From: Macrobrachium rosenbergii
Taxonomy: Eukaryota; Arthropoda; Malacostraca; Decapoda; Palaemonidae
DNA: 64,000 nucleotides
NCBI RefSeq assembly: GCF_040412425.1
Contig: NC_089782.1
Location: 42,236,322-42,300,321 of the forward strand
Direction: 5' to 3'
Shown here: in pieces, positions 25,999 through 38,283 of the stretch
Numbering within the stretch: position 1 is the first letter of the stretch
Layout: the number at the start of each line of letters is the position of its first letter
Program-made: the position numbers and the translations under genes
The notes under the pieces: model-generated
What the model was told of the DNA's origin: nothing
Database searches by the model: none
What the model saw: the letters and a program-made list of their open reading frames with translations, nothing else

Positions 25999-27547
25999 CC
26001 AGCGAGTAGTTGAATCTCGACGTAGTTCAAACTCTAGTTCCAGATTCGAAACTGGAAAGATGATTATGCCGCGATACTGGGCCAGACTAAATTAAAACAC
26101 TTGAGTTGATTTTCAGGTAGAATTTGAAGCAAACAAGAAGGATTACAGATAAGCCTGGAGCTTTATGACAGGAATAAAGAATTACATTTCATTATCAGAT
26201 AGATAACGTAATTTAATGGCAGTCAGCGTGACTGATAACTAGATTCACGTGGTATTTTTATATTTGAAAAAATACAGTTCATGTTTGTATGCGTGCTTGC
26301 CGTTGGCTACAAATTTACATTATCTCTGTTTATGACTAATTAAATTAATTTCTTACTCTGGAACATCAATAAATACTTTAATAAATTCCAACAGGGGATA
26401 ATATATTGTGCAAGATAAAACAGATAAAATTACAAATTATATTAACATACTTTCTCTTTGACGTAAATATATGGCCTATAATGTCATTATTGATTATAGT
26501 GACACTTATCATAATAGTGCAAGGACCTGCCTAAAACCAACACCATCCATAGCTATACATCTAAATCACGTTAACAGAATAACATTACAGTAGTGATAAC
26601 ATCATTTCTACAAACACTGACAATTCAATTACATCCAATAATTACTTCTCCACATAACAACACAGAAACAGACATATAAACCTTTAGAATCTTTCTATTG
26701 CTGGCACACAAGGCTTTTTTAAATCGACAAAAAAAATAAAAAATAATAACTATGTCGGTTTAAAAAAGAGTTAAGAATTTTCCCCCAGATCAAGAGGAAA
26801 TCTAACATATCGAGTTTCTCTCCTCTGGTGAGAAATATGATTCTTTACCACCAAAGATCGTTTTTCCTCACTTCCGGTTCTCTAATGGATATCTAGGATG
26901 CTCTTCAGGCGCCCTTTCTCAGTCAAATCCTCACTCGGCTCTCTTTAGTGTTTATTATCCTGCAAGCTTATTCCTTTCGTGTTATCTCTTTTTACGTCTA
27001 CTACAGGACACCTGACCCCTTCGAGACTATTAAGGCATCCAGTCTGAAATATATTTGCACGATCCCCAAAGAAATTTGCTTGCATTACTTGGTGCTTTGT
27101 TAGCGTTTTGGCCTAAATTGTAGTACCTATGTTTGCTCTAATTACTGAAGTTATGCCTTGAAGCGGGATTTATTAACCTATAAAAAAATTTAGTACATAT
27201 GCGAAAATTTAATAAAAGTAATTCTTATTAAAACCGATTATCTGAAAAATTTTATAATATATATATCTTCTTCTTCTTCTTTTAACGTGTTTTTTTCATT
27301 TTTGTATGGGGTATGCCTTCTTTTGAAGGACTTTTGATTTGGATATATCGGCTAATCGCTAGATAAAAAAAAAACGCCCTTTCTTCCCAGAGCAGAAGTT
27401 ATTGCGCGGGTATGGCGAAAATTCGAGACGTGTAATATGTTTTTAAAGTGGCTTTGTTTTGTGTGTGTATTTAGTCTGTAACATCCATTTGCTTTTTAAG
27501 CAAACCTATCCGTTGATTACATATATAATCCCGGGATGTCTACACGG
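25999..27547. other. Intergenic, no gene seen
   Basis: Unique AT-rich sequence without recognisable exon or repeat. Confidence 0.55.
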
Positions 27548-27620
27548 ATATAGCAAAGTGTCTGCCTCTCTGATCAGTCGGCTGCGGATTTGAACCGCGC
27601 CACAGACCTCTACATCCGAA
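27548..27620 (-). mobile_element. tRNA-like SINE head, reversed
   Basis: The reverse complement has GCGGTTCAAATCCGCAG, a B box inside a perfect T-arm-like stem. A long TA array follows on the plus strand. Confidence 0.5.
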
Positions 27621-27645
27621 GCTGCTGCTGTAAAGCCATCGATTA

Positions 27646-27906
<261 letters not shown>

Positions 27907-28367
27907 ATACAGTTTATACACTATTTAGCCGTGATTAAATGCTATAAGCTTTATTAAGGCAAGGGGTTTGTCATCTCGCAGTCCTTTGATGAATAATTAA
28001 AGTTGTATTTTTTCTACTGAGCCAAATCAAATGACACATCAAAAGAATTCCTTTCTGTGTTAATTGGTTTCCAATAAATGGACGTCCAGTTATTGTTACG
28101 TAGGCGCGGATGCCATGGCTGGTTAGTTGAGACTGAGCAATTCTGTAAACAGCGATGCTAAATAGCGTTAAAAATGGCAGTGACTTACAATGAGCTGCTG
28201 TCCACCTTTCTGTGAAGGCCTAGCTATGACGACTAACAAATGTCTAATTATAATTCGGATCAGTTTTCCATTCCACTCACTCCAGAGTGTGGAATTGTTT
28301 GCCCTTCTCGGTATTCTGCGAGTCATCACTGAAAAGGTGGATTCTTTTGATAAAGTTCTCTTACGGA

Positions 28368-28677
28368 CATGGGCGTCATTTCAGATTTTTTATGGGGGCG
28401 GGTGGGCAAAGGCGGTTTGGCGAACGAAGCGAGCCTAATCACCTGGTTTTTTTTTTTAGCTATTTTATGTGCTTTTTGAAGCACATAAAATAGATAGATA
28501 GAAAGATATAACTTAATGTGATGACACATTTGAATTTCGGTAGAAATAATGGAAAACCAGCTGCTGTTACTTCATAAGGCTTGGTGGGGTGAGGGGGCAA
28601 GTTGAGGCTTGGGGGGCAACTTGAGTCTTGGGGGCAGTTGCCCCCCCCCCCACCCCAGCCCCAAAATGACGCCTCTG
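28368..28677. mobile_element. hAT-type MITE, 310 bp, with 8-bp target duplication
   Basis: CTTACGGA occurs directly on both sides (28360-28367 and 28678-28685). The ends are CATGGGCGTCATTT and, inverted, CAGAGGCGTCATTT. An 8-bp duplication with CAG-like ends is typical of the hAT superfamily. The interior has no transposase but has a palindrome (stem CTATTTTATGTGCT, near 28459-28494) and a C/G homopolymer-rich stretch. Confidence 0.8.
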
Positions 28678-29148
28678 CTTACGGATCGGGCTTGTTTTGA
28701 GCAAAGGCTTGTGTTGAGCATTGGACTGTTCTTGAGCAGTGGGCTTTCCTTGAGCAGTGGGCTTATCTTGAGCAGTTCGTTAAAGAGAAATCTAAAAGAT
28801 GCTAACCATTTATTAACTAGTTTTACTATGAAGATTCATTCATGCTGATTTTATATCTGGCTTGGCCCTCAACTTATAATTATTTACCAAGTGCATCAGT
28901 TTATCTGATGTAATCACTTTTATCTTTCAGTGAAGTCCATTAGTCTGTCTTTTGCAGTTTATTGTCACCCTTGATTTTTCTCTACTGAAATAATAATGAT
29001 AGGCTCGATAATAATCATGACTTCAGGAGTTGTAATTAAGACTGGCCGATTTTCCGAAAATTGCTAAATCTAATTTTGTTTTATAAAGTAAGCCATCTTC
29101 ACACGTGCTATGCTTGCCAATCGGTAGTGTTTTTACCGACAACCCATA

Positions 29149-29154
29149 TTTATT
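29149..29154 (-). terminator. DNAAF6 polyadenylation signal
   Basis: AATAAA on the minus strand, about 140 bases past the stop codon. Confidence 0.5.
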
Positions 29155-29294
29155 GCGCAAATTCACAAGCCGTTCGTAATTTCTGCCTTGATGTCATAAT
29201 TAACATGACATTATATTCAATCGCCTATGTAGGCCTACTTCAACCATAATTCATACTTATTTCGTGTTAATGTTCTTACCAATCGGTCGTGTTT

Positions 29295-29567
29295 TCATTT
29301 GTCTTGGTGCTCTGCAGGTGTCAGCAGTGGTTGGTCTAGTTCAGGCAGTGTCACCATGAGCGTGTGGGTCGACGGATCCCACGTAGCGACTCCTTTGCCC
29401 TGGTCGACTGAACGCGGCAGGGGGAGGTGGAGGAGGTAGTTCGGAGACGCCAGGTTCAGCGTTGAGGATGTGACTTCGAGAGTCACCTCAGTCAACAGGT
29501 CTCCAGGCAGGATCACCCGGACTACCAGGTCTTCTTCCCCGCGTCCGTTGGTTGCCAGGTTACTCAT
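29295..29567 (-). CDS. DNAAF6: DNAAF6 terminal exon (CS domain)
   Basis: The exon starts exactly at an internal ATG (29567-29565), right after an acceptor whose pyrimidine tract is a (CT)n repeat. Its 90 residues form the CS-like domain and then a short Pro/Glu tail ending in a TGA at 29297-29295. Human DNAAF6 ends soon after the same domain. Confidence 0.88.
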   Translation of the reverse strand: MSNLATNGRGEEDLVVRVILPGDLLTEVTLEVTSSTLNLASPNYLLHLPLPRSVDQGKGVATWDPSTHTLMVTLPELDQPLLTPAEHQDK

Positions 29568-31656
29568 CTGAGAGAGAGAGAGAGAAACTGTAATTCCAGG
29601 AACCGATATCGTAGATTTCTTGAAAACTTCGTTCTTAATTGTTCATCGTTTTATCTCGTGCCGTTGTTAATTAGTCCATTTTATGTGCTCCAACACGAAA
29701 TTCTTATGGGATTTGTTTTTTTATTTAATTTGATTTCAGAAATGGAAGTTTTATACTTGGTGCAAAATTTGCATTTCATTTGTTTCGCTTAAAAAGGATT
29801 ATGAGTTTTTGATTGACAGCTGCAACTAGCCCTCGTTAGCACCCACCTACATTTGACCTGCATTTAAAATGTCATATTTACAGTTCGCTGCAGATTTTCA
29901 CTTTTATTCAGAATTTACTGTTTGAAAGAGAATAATTTTAGAAATATGTGTGTATACAAATTGTATCATTAATTTCAACTCGGAAAATGTATAACACCAA
30001 TATTCAAAGTAAGGTCCATCAAATGTCATATTTCATTCAATTCATAACTCCTGCCATTCTTACTTGATGGAATTCCTCAAGTACACTTCGCTTATTAGAA
30101 TGCACAAAGCAGTCAGTTATGAAATACTCCACATTCCAGTTGATTAGAATACTGCGTTGTCAAAGGTACGGGAAACGTTTCCTTACCGGTAGATAAACGT
30201 TGTTTGCAGACAAACGTTGCCTATAGGTGATTTCGTACTCTGGCTTCGTTCTTGGGTCAAATTGTTCCTCGCAATGTTCAGGGCGTACCTCGTCTATTTC
30301 CCAGATATCGCCTGAAGGTATTAGAAGAAAACGTTGGTTTTTACTGACTCACTAATAATCAAAACGGTAATAGGTAATAAGAAGAGTACTCTTAATACAA
30401 ATAGTTCCTCATTGGACGGGTGGGTATCGTTCTCAGCTAGCACTCTGCTGGTCCCGCGTTCGATTCTCCGACCGGCCAATGAAGAATTAGAGGAATTTCT
30501 TTCTGGTGATAGAAATTCATTTCTCGTTATAATGTGGTTCGGATTCCACAATAAGCTGCAGGTCCCGTTGCTAGGTAACCAACTGGTTCTTAGCCACGTA
30601 AAATAAATCTAATCCTTCGTGCCAGCCCTGGGAGAGCTGTTAATCAGCTCAGTGGTCTGGTTAAACTAAGGTATACTTAACTTTAAATTAACTGTTAATA
30701 CACGCTTTCTCTCTGTTGGCTCCAAAGCTCGTTAGTGTTTCCACAAGTTTACTAATAACAGTTACAAGTTTCAGTAACCTGGGTTTTCAGAAGGTGTGGG
30801 ACTGTAACTAATCGCTTAGTATCAGTATAAAGGGTATTTCTCATTTAGGAAGCCTTGTCTCTCAACTCTTGACAAAGGAAAAACTTCGTCGCTATAAAGA
30901 TAGTATATTGCTAATCAACGGATTTTCATGGAAACTGGTAAATTGACGAAAGTTAATCCAAAGGCGATGCAAAGAACAGTGGTCTGTGTCTTTCCTTTCA
31001 AGATCTCAGTAAAACAGGAACAGATTTAGCATGAAAGAAACTTTTTAGCAGTGGGTCGGGACTCGCGTCTTAATCCCCGAAAGGAGAAAGGAGCGGAGAA
31101 AGCGCTTGTTTGAAAGTTTACGAAAAAAAAAAAAAAAGCAAGGCATGAATATGAACAATGTCCCCTTAACCTTACGCCAATACTTCTCTTCAAAGACAGA
31201 CCACAAGTCTAAAGGGCATCTCAGAAAAGGAGAAGTGAATAAAAGAGGAGTCTGATCTGATATGATTCGTGGAAGGCGATCATATACTGTAAATGTCAGA
31301 GCTTCATGTTTCGCAGAATCGCAAGATACGGGAATAATGACTTATACCCGACGAAGCCATCTTTTCTGACTGTGTCTTTGTCAGGGGAAGTGTATATGTT
31401 CAGCATCTACCTTTTATTACGTTTTGCTTAATTGAGCTGAGTGTCAGTGCGGCCGTTTGGGATTATCGGCTGTCTCAGTTGTCGGGTAGTGACCATAATA
31501 CTCATTGTCAAGCCTAGGCTGTGTCGTAGCCTTTGTACCATAGATTTCTAAAATATACAGGTTGAGTTTTCTTTGTTTGAGGAGCAACTCAAGATTACTC
31601 TCTTTCCCTTTTCTCATTTGGTTTTAGTTTCTTTTATTAATTAATTTGTATTTTTG

Positions 31657-31738
<82 letters not shown>

Positions 31739-31923
31739 TCTTTTGTGTGTGTGTGTATCTAGATTCTTTTTCAAATGTAATAATAATAATAATATAATAA
31801 TGGATAATAATAATAATAATAATAATGCTACAAGCATCGTTCGTCTTATACGTTTCGGAATGAAGTCATGAAGTCACTAACTTTCAACAATGTCAGTTGT
31901 ACTGCAAAGAGACAGAATGGACG

Positions 31924-31974
<51 letters not shown>

Positions 31975-32024
31975 GTAGCTGAGTAGTAGTTTTCTGCAAC
32001 ACGAGATATACCACGGAATACATT

Positions 32025-32095
<71 letters not shown>

Positions 32096-33350
32096 AGTAT
32101 TTGTAAGCACTGAAGTCATCACTGCAACTTTTAATCCTTACTTTGAAACCTAGTCCTTCACAAACCAGCACCCCAAAAGCTTTATTGTAAATCGTTAGAA
32201 ATAACTAGGCTGTGCATATTTGCTATTCTTAACTATTGTATTGAAATTCAGACTTGATTTTTGAGCCACACAGACCAACTGATGACCACTAACCTAGAGT
32301 ATCCTTGCTTCTCTTGTTCTCTGCCGAGGTTCTGGCACGGCGGCTCTTGTTTGGTTTAACGCTGCTGCGTGACTTGCTTCCGATTGTTCCCGGTGTTGCT
32401 CCTGTTGGCGGAAGTTGCATTTTGTCAATCAAAACATAACGTAATTGAATAAACCCCGTAGGGCGATAGTGCCGTCAGTGCGCCTCACACGGTGCGCTGT
32501 AGGCGTTACTTAAGGTTCTTTGCAGCGTCCCTGTCGTCCTTAGCTGCAACCCCCCCTCCTCTCGTTTCTTTTACTGGACCTCCGTTCATTTTCTCTTTCT
32601 TCCATCTTACTTTCCACCTTCTCCTAACAGTTGATTCACGGTGCAAATGCGAGGTTTTCCTCCTGTTACACCCTTCAAACCTTTTTAATCTCAATTTCCC
32701 TTTTAGCTCTGAATGACCTTGTAGGTCCCAGCGTTTGGTTTTTAGCTTAAATTCTGTATTCTGTTCTCTTCTATAGTAGAACAAAGGAAAGGTAGAAATA
32801 TTGGGTTTATCAGTCCGAAGCATTTCAAGGAAACGATGGTGGCAAATATGAAGGATATATTTTATGGTTTTTTGATCCGGAGTTTGACGAGACAGGCAGC
32901 CTGATGATTCGTCAGACACAGGACCAATGAGATGTTATATTTTGGGAATAAAAGAAAACAGTTGCAAGAAGAATATTCCAGATCTTAGCAGTAGATGGAA
33001 AAGAACACTGATTGCACATGTCATACTATCAGGAACAGCAAATGCTATAACATCAGAATGCATTGTATCACAGAAAAAGGATTGTCTAAATGGATAAAAG
33101 GGACACATTTGTTCCCGAGGCAGACAGTGGATATAAAATTACAAATCATCGATTAATTTAAACCAATCAAGATCTTTCGAAATAGCCTCATTTAGAATTA
33201 ATGTCTTCGTTGTAGCGATAGCTTACCTGTATGCTTCCTGTCGGATTTCGATGCCTCTATGCCGTCGTCGTCATAACGGTCTTCGTCGGGATTAGACAAG
33301 ATTTCAGCTAAAGCTCTGATGTCAACGGCAGGCGGATAGGAGCTAGTCAT
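29295..33350 (-). CDS. DNAAF6: Dynein axonemal assembly factor 6 (PIH1D3/Twister), four coding exons
   Basis: A co-chaperone that, in the known family, helps HSP90/R2TP-type machinery preassemble axonemal dynein arms in the cytoplasm of cells with motile-type cilia. Coding exons are 33350-33227, 32401-32294, 30311-30187 and 29567-29295. Phases 1, 1 and 0 match at every join and all boundaries are GT-AG, giving 209 residues; human DNAAF6 has 214. The N-terminus has the short helix AVDIRALAEILSNPDED, like VTALEALSKLLNPEEED in the human protein. Residues 42-49 (GATPGTIG) match its GAMGPGNIG segment. Exon 3 gives DIWEIDEV and PEYEITYRQ. Exon 4 is the PIH1-type CS beta-sandwich (DLVVRVILPGD, LEVTSSTLNLASPNYLLHLPLP, here separated). 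The ORF is intact. Family assignment is by remembered sequence. Confidence 0.88.
30187..30311 (-). CDS. DNAAF6: DNAAF6 coding exon 3
   Basis: The acceptor is ATACCTTCAG| and the donor CCG|GTAAGG. Its 41 codons give DIWEIDEVRPEHCEEQ and then KPEYEITYRQRLSANNVYL, matching the conserved IW, PEYEI and RQ positions of the family. Confidence 0.88.
30402..30688 (+). mobile_element. tRNA-related SINE, family B, in DNAAF6 intron
   Basis: Second full copy. The B box is intact here (GTTCGATTCTCC). It lies 91 bp from DNAAF6 exon 3, inside the intron and opposite to the gene's direction. Confidence 0.8.
31659..31730. repeat. (TA)n microsatellite in DNAAF6 intron 2
   Basis: About 36 units. A (TG)n and (AAT)n patch follow to 31830. 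Confidence 0.97.
31926..31970. repeat. (CA)n microsatellite
   Basis: About 22 units. Confidence 0.97.
32027..32094. repeat. (TG)n(AG)n microsatellite
   Basis: About 17 TG and 16 AG units, inside DNAAF6 intron 2. Confidence 0.97.
32294..32401 (-). CDS. DNAAF6: DNAAF6 coding exon 2
   Basis: The acceptor is CGCCAACAG| and the donor CTAG|GTTAGT. It encodes a basic, Ser/Arg/Lys-rich linker after the conserved GATPGTIG stretch. The pyrimidine tract before the acceptor is weak, so this boundary is the least certain of the four, but both phases fit exactly. Confidence 0.78.
   Translation of the reverse strand, partial: EQHREQSEASHAAALNQTRAAVPEPRQRTREARIL
32461..32770 (+). repeat. Dispersed repeat R1, copy 3, in DNAAF6 intron 1
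   Basis: Same landmarks as the other copies; begins 60 bp upstream (on the gene's strand) of DNAAF6 exon 2. An antisense open frame across it is a by-product of the repeat. Confidence 0.85.
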
Positions 33351-33399
33351 TCTAGAGATCCGATTAGCACATCAATAACTTCGCCTTGAGAGGGTCCGA
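33227..33399 (-). CDS. DNAAF6: DNAAF6 exon with start codon
   Basis: On the minus strand the acceptor follows a pyrimidine-rich tract (CCTTCCTCTTTCACAG|) at 33400. The first 49 bases are 5' UTR. ATG is at 33350-33348 and the donor is ACAG|GTAAGC at 33226. It codes for 41 residues plus one base of a glycine codon. The segment is acidic (DEDRYDDDG). Confidence 0.85.
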
Positions 33400-33949
33400 C
33401 TGTGAAAGAGGAAGGATATGATAAAGATACAGAAGATACAGTGAGGCCTCACAGTTCCACACCGCTTTAGTCTGTATGAACACTTGTTCTCAGAATTTGA
33501 GCATAAGGCAGCTTCGTGACGTCACGTCTTTCCTGTCAGCATTATCCAGTCTGAAGAAGAGATGAAATGTCGTGAAACCGGTTGTGAATCGAGATGAAAT
33601 CAACGTGTTGTCTAATTAATAATTATAAGTTCGATAATGAGCTTTTGTCTCCAGTGATAGAACTCCCCAGATGATTGTACCCTTTTTATGGGATAAGTTC
33701 TTTATTATTCAGTTGATTCACAACCAAATAAACCACCGAGTAGCCGGTCCTCTGTCCAAACCATACCTGCTTTTTAGTATTTTTATACGTTTTAATAACT
33801 GTAATTAATTTAGTAAAATTAAATACAATGTTTTAATTATCTTTAGCGGCAAATAATAAACAAAGAAATGTTTGCCATTTTTAACATGCATAAATTCAAT
33901 TAGAAATATGAGGCATTTTCAGGAAAAATGTATAAGAACTAAAAAAAAA

Positions 33950-33952
<3 letters not shown>

Positions 33953-34021
<69 letters not shown>
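33953..34021. repeat. (CT)n microsatellite
   Basis: About 34 units, in DNAAF6 intron 1. Confidence 0.97.
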
Positions 34022-34025
<4 letters not shown>

Positions 34026-34380
34026 ATATGCATGGCACGCACACAAGCACGAAGACGCACATAAACATCTGTCCTCTGACAGAAGTTCAGCGTAGAGTCA
34101 CGTAGAACTGTTTTATCTGCTAACAGATTCAATATTGGTCCACACTAATGACAGGGCCTGTTCCACTAAGTGACGTACCCTTGGACGATTTCTTACTGTT
34201 TATGTATCATTTACTGATGCAACGCCTCTCACATGATGAGAGAGGGGCGTGTCCGATCGACTAGTCTCTATCTGTGTGTGCTGACAGAAATATAAACACG
34301 AGAATGTGAGCAAGGAAAGCGGTGTTTTATCTTCTTTCACACAGCGTCTCTTGTCAGTCCTATACATTCCTCGTTGGGGG

Positions 34381-34650
34381 GATAATGCCGTCAGTGCACG
34401 TCATGCGGTGCACTGTAGGAATTACTGAAGGTTCTTTGCAGCGTCCCTGCGGCCCCTAGCTGCAATCCCTTTCATTTCTTTTACACTACCTCCGTTCATA
34501 TTCTAATTCTTCCATCTTGCATTCCACCCTCTCCTAACAAATGATTCATAGTGCAACAGACTTTTTACTGTCAATTTCAGTTTTAGCTCTGAGTGACCTC
34601 GTAGGTCCCAGCGCTTGGCCTTAGGCCTAAATTCTATATTCTGTTCCGTT
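34381..34650 (+). repeat. Dispersed repeat R1, copy 4, internal deletion
   Basis: Lacks about 35 bp of the centre (the CCTCCTGTTACACC part) present in copies 1 to 3. Otherwise it is clear. Confidence 0.85.
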
Positions 34651-34744
34651 CAAACCTTCATTCACAGTTGCATGATTTCAGACACTTGCTTTTCCAGCCA
34701 CGGTGAATATGCGGGGATTATTATCTCTGCAGTCAACCACTTTT

Positions 34745-35170
34745 TTAGTTTTCTGTAAAAGAAAACTATTGAGATGGCTTTCTCTGTCCGTCCGCACTTT
34801 TTTCTGTCCACACTTTTTCTGTCCGCCCACAGATCTTAAAAATTACTGAGGCTAGAGGGCTGCAAATTGGTATGTTGATCATCCACCCTTCAATCATCAA
34901 ACATACCAAATTGCAGCCCTCTAGCCTCAGTGGTTTTTATTTTATTCACGGTTAAAGTTAGCCATATTCGTGCTTCTGGCAACGATATAGTACAGGCCAC
35001 CACCGGGCCGTGGTTAAAGATTATGGACCGCGGCTCATACAGCATTATACCGAGACCATCGAAAGATAGCTCTGTTTTCGGTGGCCTTGATTATACGCTG
35101 TACAGAAAACTCGATTGCGCTGAAGAAACTTCGGCCCATTTTGTACTTGTTTCTGTTCTTTCCCTGCTCT
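34745..35170. mobile_element. Hairpin-bearing repeat R2, copy 2
   Basis: Same order as copy 1, with the inverted arms (GGCTAGAGGGCTGCAAATTG and its complement), then GGCCACCACCGGGCCGTGG and an extra segment absent from copy 1. Sits in DNAAF6 intron 1. Confidence 0.85.
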
Positions 35171-35485
35171 TCTAAGATGTATATGATTATTGACACTCGC
35201 TTTCGGAGAATCCGCGACTTTAACCTTTACCTCAAATTGCCTGACCTTTCATGTCTGCATATATCTATTTGTAGTTGATTGTTTTGTCAGTATTTACTGT
35301 ACTTCGCTTCGTTTTTCTCTTGTTTTATTCCGTTTATGACTATTCTGTTCTGTGGGAACATAACGAGATCACTGCCATCTTTGCCTGTTCTATACGTGCG
35401 AACATTTTGAACGAAAATATTGAAGCTATTCCGATAACCTCACGCACACACACACACACACACACTCGTTTACTATAGTTGTTAT

Positions 35486-35621
35486 TTCTACAGTTAGAAC
35501 TGCAATCACAAACTATCGGGCATATGAAAATCACTGACCCAGTTGCAGTGAAACTGAAGTTGAGATATTTAAAGTTTAGAATGGAAGCCACAGAAGTTGA
35601 AGGAGTATTGGACAATGATTA
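35486..35621 (+). other. Short open frame after a good acceptor, then poly(A)
   Basis: After TTATTTCTACAG (ending 35491) a frame of about 44 codons runs to a TAA near 35620 and is less AT-biased than the flank (KITDPVAVKLKLRYLKFRME). A run of about 21 A follows near 35679. Could be a retroposed fragment or a chance frame. No family recognised. Confidence 0.2.
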
Positions 35622-36718
35622 AAATTGTAGAATGGGATTATGGAGCCAGCAGGAAGCTTTTTGGGGTTTCGGGAGGTAAAAAAAAAAAAAAAAAAAAAAG
35701 CAAGTACTGAGTGGGACGAGGAAATGAGCAGTTAAGTGAAGAATGAAATGAGACTGTTTGAGGTGCAGTTGCTGAGAAAAAATATAAACTTCAATCAAGT
35801 CCAAATTTGGGGAAATACGAGGAGAATAAGAATAATACGAACACGTATAACAGGCCTTTATAGTCTGTGTGAAGTTATGGTAATCGATAAGCGAAAGAAG
35901 CTGTCTCCTTCGACGGCCTGCCGATCAGACGCTTGAATGCAGCTCAAGTGTTTGATAGAATAATTCAACAGAGCATACGTGAGATTCACTGCTGGTTTAT
36001 ATCGCATTCTCTTTGCGTTTGCGCATTCGAAGTTCCATAGTTTTATAGAAAGTATAACGCACCTTTCTAATTCTCTCGTGTTTCGTAAATACAGAAAGGG
36101 CACAATGTACTTTATCAGACCTAGCCTTCTTCTTACTGTCTCTTCTTGATACTGAATATCAAAAGATGAAGTCAGTTTATTTCATATCCTCAAAATAATT
36201 AGTGAATTTATTATAACATTAGGAGTCAGTAACCTGGTAGCCAATAAATCAGTATGTAAGTTTCAGTTTCTCATCTTACATATAAAAAGACGTAAGTTTA
36301 GAAAATTATGCGCATTTTTTCTTGTATGTTTGTATTTTACTTCGCTCTCGTACGAAAAAAATTCGTGAGTTCCCACTGTAATGCAGGGACCAATAAGACG
36401 GCAACCCAAGCCAGAAGGAAACAAGAGAAGGGGTGGATGGGATAGTGTAGGGGCGGGGAGGGGGGTGTGAGTGGTGTTAAAACCAAGATGTTATGTAAAT
36501 CACTCTAGTTCTGGTGATATCCTGAAATTCAAAGCAAAGTAAAGAATTCATTCTTGAAAATGAACCTCCTTACATTTTGTAGAGGGCAATACAACTGATA
36601 ACAGTAATAATACAAAAAATAAGTGTGCTTGTAGAAGTTATACAGTATCTCAAAGCTTACATGAAACGCCCCCAGCCCCCGACATAATTAGTCAAGATCG
36701 ATTGATATTTATACCTGT

Positions 36719-36720
<2 letters not shown>

Positions 36721-36783
<63 letters not shown>
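36721..36783. repeat. (CT)n microsatellite
   Basis: About 31 units, in DNAAF6 intron 1. Confidence 0.97.
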
Positions 36784-36786
<3 letters not shown>

Positions 36787-37108
36787 ATAATTGCACATCT
36801 TTCTGCGTGCGTCTTACGCAGCGGACTGAATCGTCTAATTTAATGCAATTTTGTTATGATTTAGTGGGTTGATACGTATTATCGAGGACGTGACTACCAC
36901 CCTTATTCCCATCTGCATACGGTCAAGAACACGGTTTTAGTGTTGGTCAGGAAGCAGATAACTCGATCATTATTCATTATGCTTGTAAATGTCAAGTTCA
37001 TTCCATTTATATATTTCAGTCTCTCCAAACAAATATATGACACTGAATCTTCTTCTCAGAATGGTAAATGCTTAGAGTGCTAAACAAGACAGCATGTAAT
37101 AAACTTAC

Positions 37109-37155
37109 CTTTAATATCACTACTCTTTGCCGTCAGCTCCTCTCCAAGTGAAGCA
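37109..37155 (-). other. DNAAF6: Probable non-coding first exon of DNAAF6
   Basis: The segment ends on the minus strand in AAAG|GTAAGTTT. It has only a short ATG-TGA reading frame, so it would be 5' UTR. It sits just downstream of the X-box. The intron to the coding exon would run from 37108 to 33400 and hold several repeats. The transcription start is a guess. Confidence 0.45.
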
Positions 37156-37160
37156 TCATG

Positions 37161-37174
37161 GTTGCCATGGTAAC
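37161..37174. promoter_or_regulatory. X-box (RFX binding site), promoter of DNAAF6
   Basis: GTTGCCATGGTAAC is a perfect palindrome: two RFX half sites separated by AT, fitting the X-box consensus. RFX factors activate ciliary genes across animals, and such sites usually lie within about 100 bp of the start of transcription. It lies about 50 bp upstream, on the minus strand, of a consensus donor (GTAAGTTT) that would end a non-coding first exon of DNAAF6. Site and gene function agree; occupancy is inferred. Confidence 0.7.
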
Positions 37175-37915
<741 letters not shown>

Positions 37916-38139
37916 TATATGACGAGATCCCAGCTGACACTATCACACACTATTCCTAGGCTGGTGAGGACTTTCCCAGGTTATCTGTATTTCCTCATTA
38001 TCATCTCTACATATGAAATTTCTGTAATATTTCCTTATGGTATCCTTCCTCGTTTTATCCTGCCATATACTGCCTAATATTCCTCTTAGAGGTTTATTTC
38101 CAAATCGACAAAATATTTTATAGTTACGGTGTTTTATGT

Positions 38140-38230
38140 ATATATATATATATAGATAGATAGATAGATAGATATGTGTGTGTGTGTGATAGATAGATGT
38201 GTGTGTAGATAGATGGATATGTGTGTGTGA

Positions 38231-38281
<51 letters not shown>
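38140..38281. repeat. (TA)n(GATA)n(TG)n(GA)n compound microsatellite
   Basis: The last long simple-sequence array before the KARS gene. Confidence 0.95.

Positions 38282-38283
<2 letters not shown>

Noticed and set aside
32506..32919. 137-residue minus frame between DNAAF6 exons
   Set aside because: It is mostly the antisense of an R1 repeat copy; a similar frame occurs at the 12.4 kb copy.
34930..35175. 81-residue plus frame
   Set aside because: Lies within an R2 repeat copy; not conserved in frame at the 1.5 kb copy.
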